Source of the DNA: Mesostigma viride
Taxonomy: Eukaryota; Streptophyta; Mesostigmatophyceae; Mesostigmatales; Mesostigmataceae
DNA length: 27,500 nucleotides
Direction: 5' to 3'
NCBI GenBank assembly: GCA_009746045.1
Contig: RPFO01001350.1
Location: 2,501 to 30,000, forward strand
A model generated the notes under the pieces. It saw nothing but the letters and a program-made list of their open reading frames with translations, was not told the DNA's origin and made no database searches. This document shows positions 11,501 to 27,500 of this stretch, piece after piece. Position 1 is the stretch's first letter. Every line of letters begins with the position of its first letter. The position numbers and the translations under genes were made by a program.

Positions 11501-12040
11501 GCCACGGTCTTGTCCCCGAAATAGCCCGTGCATCCATCCGAGGACTCGAAAAACCCTTCCGAAAGAAGGTACTCTTGAAGAGCTCGGACATCGTCGCCGA
11601 AATCTCCTTTCTGCGGATACCTGCTGTCTTCGAACCGGTGAAACGCGGGCTGGGTGGGGCCAATCGGCACGCAAGTGTAATGCCGCGAGTCAGCGCGAGA
11701 CCAGACATGAGGAGACGCGATCGTCAGGAAATCAAAGAAAACGCTTGCGAAAAAAGGCTGCGTCGTTGGTTGTGAAGTCGACACTTACGACAGTAGGTAA
11801 GTCACGCGCTGCCTCGCCAATTTGCCGTCCTTTGTCGTTTGGGTGGGCAAGAGCTTGGCACGAGCGTTTGGGAGGCAATGGGGTCCGTAACCGTAAGAAA
11901 CCGATCCGTGGTGGAATAAAACCACTAGATATTCTTCTGAAGTGACCGACGAAGCTTCGAGATTGTTGCTGGCCCCTTAACCGGATAATTCTCGTTGAGC
12001 TCACGAGAGTGGCGTTGGTTACTCCTGCGGATATTTCCAT
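8451..12040 (-). CDS. Peptidoglycan-binding-domain protein, probably plastid-targeted; exons 12040-11789, 11649-11482, 9552-9484 and perhaps 8585-8451
   Basis: The gene is spliced. The start chosen is the ATG at 12040 (MEISAGVTNA); the frame upstream offers only a GTG. Residues 1-84 are rich in S, R, T and hydroxylated or basic residues with few acids, like a chloroplast transit peptide. A full PG_binding_1 fold follows across two exons: GDFGDDVRALQEYLLSEGF, then TGYFGDKTVAALQKWQ, then ESNGLPATGKFGPMS. The junctions 84/85 (V|P), 140/141 (Q|E) and the next are all phase 0. The domain is the bacterial type rather than a matrix-metalloprotease propeptide, as no PRCG cysteine switch is seen. In plants a plastid nucleoid protein, pTAC5, carries such a domain, so a pTAC5-like role is possible but unproven. 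The rest of the protein is not resolved; the gene may continue leftwards across the 8-kb array. It lies head-to-head with MUTS2. Confidence 0.72.
8586..9483 (-). other. PGBD gene intron 3 (tentative)
   Basis: The donor is ATG|GTGAGC and the proposed acceptor is CGCAG|GAG. I see no conserved coding segment, repeat array or RNA gene on either strand. An undetected small exon cannot be ruled out. Confidence 0.35.
9484..9552 (-). CDS. PGBD gene exon 3 (end of the PGBD)
   Basis: There are 23 codons between the acceptor GTCCCCAG and the donor ATG|GTGAGC. The sequence ESNGLPATGKFGPMSIGVYN directly continues the KWQ of exon 2 and completes the domain (fQ-x-x-x-GL-x-x-TG-x-F-G-x-x-s). The acceptor lies only about 6 nt from the edge of the 8-bp array, which fills most of the intron between exons 2 and 3 (9553-11481). 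Confidence 0.8.
9558..10991. repeat. 8-bp tandem array with ordered variant zones
   Basis: Plus-strand units change in blocks: AAGGTGAC (about 9558-9680), GAGGTGAC (to about 9736), GAGGTGAG (about 9737-10605, almost perfect from 9796), GAGGAGGG with some 7-bp units (about 10606-10768), then GAGGGGAC (about 10769-10991). The array lies in the intron that splits the PGBD. Its sense (minus) strand is pyrimidine-rich and the plus strand is G/A-rich, which favours triplex or G-quadruplex structure. The SPPHLLTS-type open frames read from it on the minus strand are repeat artefacts. Confidence 0.96.
10992..11481 (-). other. PGBD gene intron 2, non-repetitive 5' part
   Basis: This lies between the GC-type donor after exon 2 and the 8-bp array. 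No exon-like segment with conserved sequence is visible. Short open frames here show no recognisable domain. Confidence 0.5.
11482..11649 (-). CDS. PGBD gene exon 2 (first part of the PGBD)
   Basis: There are 56 codons after the acceptor CCCACCCAG. Visible are RYPQKGDFGDDVRALQEYLL and GYFGDKTVAALQKWQ, the typical D-V-x-A-L-Q and G-x-F-G-x-x-T-x-x-A-L signature of PG_binding_1. The best phase-0 end is after Q at CAG|GCACGT, a GC-type donor. No GT donor in the neighbourhood keeps the phase of exon 3. Confidence 0.8.
11789..12040 (-). CDS. PGBD gene exon 1 (leader)
   Basis: There are 84 codons from the ATG at 12040 to the strong donor GTC|GTAAGTG. The product is transit-like, with many S and R (for example SSTRIIRLRGQQQSRSF) and a possible cleavage region around KRSCQALAHP. 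No known domain is present. The stretch ARDLPTV joins in phase to exon 2. Confidence 0.68.
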
Positions 12041-12655
12041 GTCGGCAATAGCATACGTATTCACGGTTGCAACAATTGCTTACTTCTATCCCACAATCAT
12101 ATCAGCTAAAAAACTTGTAGCTTAATTTATGTCTTCCGTACATGCTTCTTCTGTTTTCTGGGCGCCATAGCCTTGATGACGACCATGTTTCGTAGTGTGG
12201 TACAAGCACAGCTGGCCCGAGTTATTATGCTGCTGTATTTCCCAACGTTCAAAGCCCGCGCGCTTCGGGCTGAGAAGGCGGGAAAGGCGCGGCGCGGCCT
12301 GCCTTCTTGGCTTTGCACGTTTGTCAGCATCAAAATACAGGCAACCTCAGGCGGTCCTGACGTCCTGACTCCTGACCTGGTCGGAGCCACGTGGCGATGC
12401 CCCCGCGAGGCCATGGAGGCTGCTAGTTTGCCACGTAGCCTTGCAGCTATGGCAGGATAATGGAGATGTTAACACTGAAGCCTGGCTCGAGCGAACAAAT
12501 ACACTGCCGGCTGGCTAAAACCCAGCAGTAACCCAGCTATGATATGACAACACTCAGCATTGAGGATTAGCAACATTTGCTGCTTTCGGCAATTCTCTGG
12601 ATGTCAGATAGAATGAAACACAATTGGTCAGCCAAGTAGGTATGGCAACGGCATA
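12041..12655. promoter_or_regulatory. Divergent promoter region between the PGBD gene and MUTS2
   Basis: These 615 bp separate the two start codons of a head-to-head pair, so both promoters and 5' UTRs must lie here unless untranslated exons are further off. Visible are a G-box palindrome at 12386-12395, a TGACGTCC element at 12358-12365 inside a cluster of CCTGAC direct repeats (12355-12378), and a GC-rich block at 12254-12303. A minus-strand frame at 12414-12127 ends with the basic MAPRKQKKHVRKT but shows no domain. Confidence 0.55.
12386..12395. promoter_or_regulatory. G-box palindrome GCCACGTGGC
   Basis: This is a perfect 10-bp palindrome with a CACGTG core, the classical plant bZIP/bHLH (light- and stress-responsive) site. 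It lies 270 bp upstream of the MUTS2 start and 346 bp upstream of the PGBD gene start. Its symmetry would allow action in both directions. A function here is inference. Confidence 0.45.

Positions 12656-12656
<1 letters not shown>
12642..12656 (+). promoter_or_regulatory. Minimal uORF overlapping the MUTS2 start
   Basis: ATG GCA ACG GCA TAA encodes four residues. Its stop overlaps the MUTS2 ATG by one base (TAATG) in another frame. If the transcript starts upstream, ribosomes would meet this uORF first, and MUTS2 translation would need leaky scanning or reinitiation. Confidence 0.4.

Positions 12657-27500
<14,844 letters not shown>

Noticed and set aside
8451-12040. Matrix metalloprotease propeptide as the identity of the PGBD
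   Set aside because: No PRCG cysteine switch and no HExxH motif were seen. The domain matches the bacterial PG_binding_1 pattern better.

Overview
This window looks like nuclear DNA of a photosynthetic eukaryote, most likely a green alga. Two genes are split by many spliceosomal introns. Both proteins begin with transit-peptide-like N-termini, and one is the bacterial-type mismatch-repair relative MutS2, which plants and algae keep for the plastid. Exons are GC-rich, and an unusually large share of the sequence is tandem repeat. The genus cannot be named from the sequence. Most long open frames here are by-products of stop-free tandem arrays, not genes.

Layout. (1) 206-8139 is one 35-bp tandem array; I count 227 copies from the spacing of its ATGs. 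(2) 8451-12040, minus strand, is a gene for a small peptidoglycan-binding-like (PG_binding_1) domain protein with a transit-like leader. Three exons are well supported and a fourth is tentative. The intron that splits the domain holds an array of about 1.4 kb of 8-bp repeats, and the 8-kb array may lie in a later intron of the same gene. (3) 12041-12655 is a compact divergent intergenic region with a perfect G-box palindrome. (4) 12656 to beyond 27500, plus strand, is MUTS2. Thirteen exons were joined by hand; every junction keeps the reading phase and gives 697 codons, running from a transit-like leader to the ATPase Walker B and TTH motifs. The gene leaves the window before its C-terminal part.

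Most MUTS2 introns carry their own satellite: a CTCGCT hexamer (intron 1), a GTGACCATACACA-type repeat and then about 470 bp of CT (intron 3), a 33-bp unit (intron 6), a 19-bp unit (intron 7), a TTA tract (intron 8), short inverted motifs (intron 9), 26 copies of a 35-bp unit (intron 11), TAC (intron 12) and about 43 copies of a 33-bp unit (intron 13).

The most striking signals are these. The minisatellites of introns 11 and 13 repeat the 5' splice site (AAG|GTGAGC and AAG|GTGGG), and that of intron 3 begins right at its donor. The intron 13 array is open in phase with the preceding exon. A 27-nt decayed in-frame copy of the end of exon 2 sits in intron 2 with its own splice-like borders. An AT-rich insert in intron 12 encodes the end of a tyrosine recombinase, possibly of organellar origin. 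Two tRNA-like (SINE-like) sequences sit in introns 9 and 10.

If the calls are right, the two genes form a head-to-head pair of plastid proteins: a MutS2 ATPase acting on DNA structures, and a PGBD protein that may be nucleoid- or envelope-associated. Shared regulation from the 615-bp spacer is inference.
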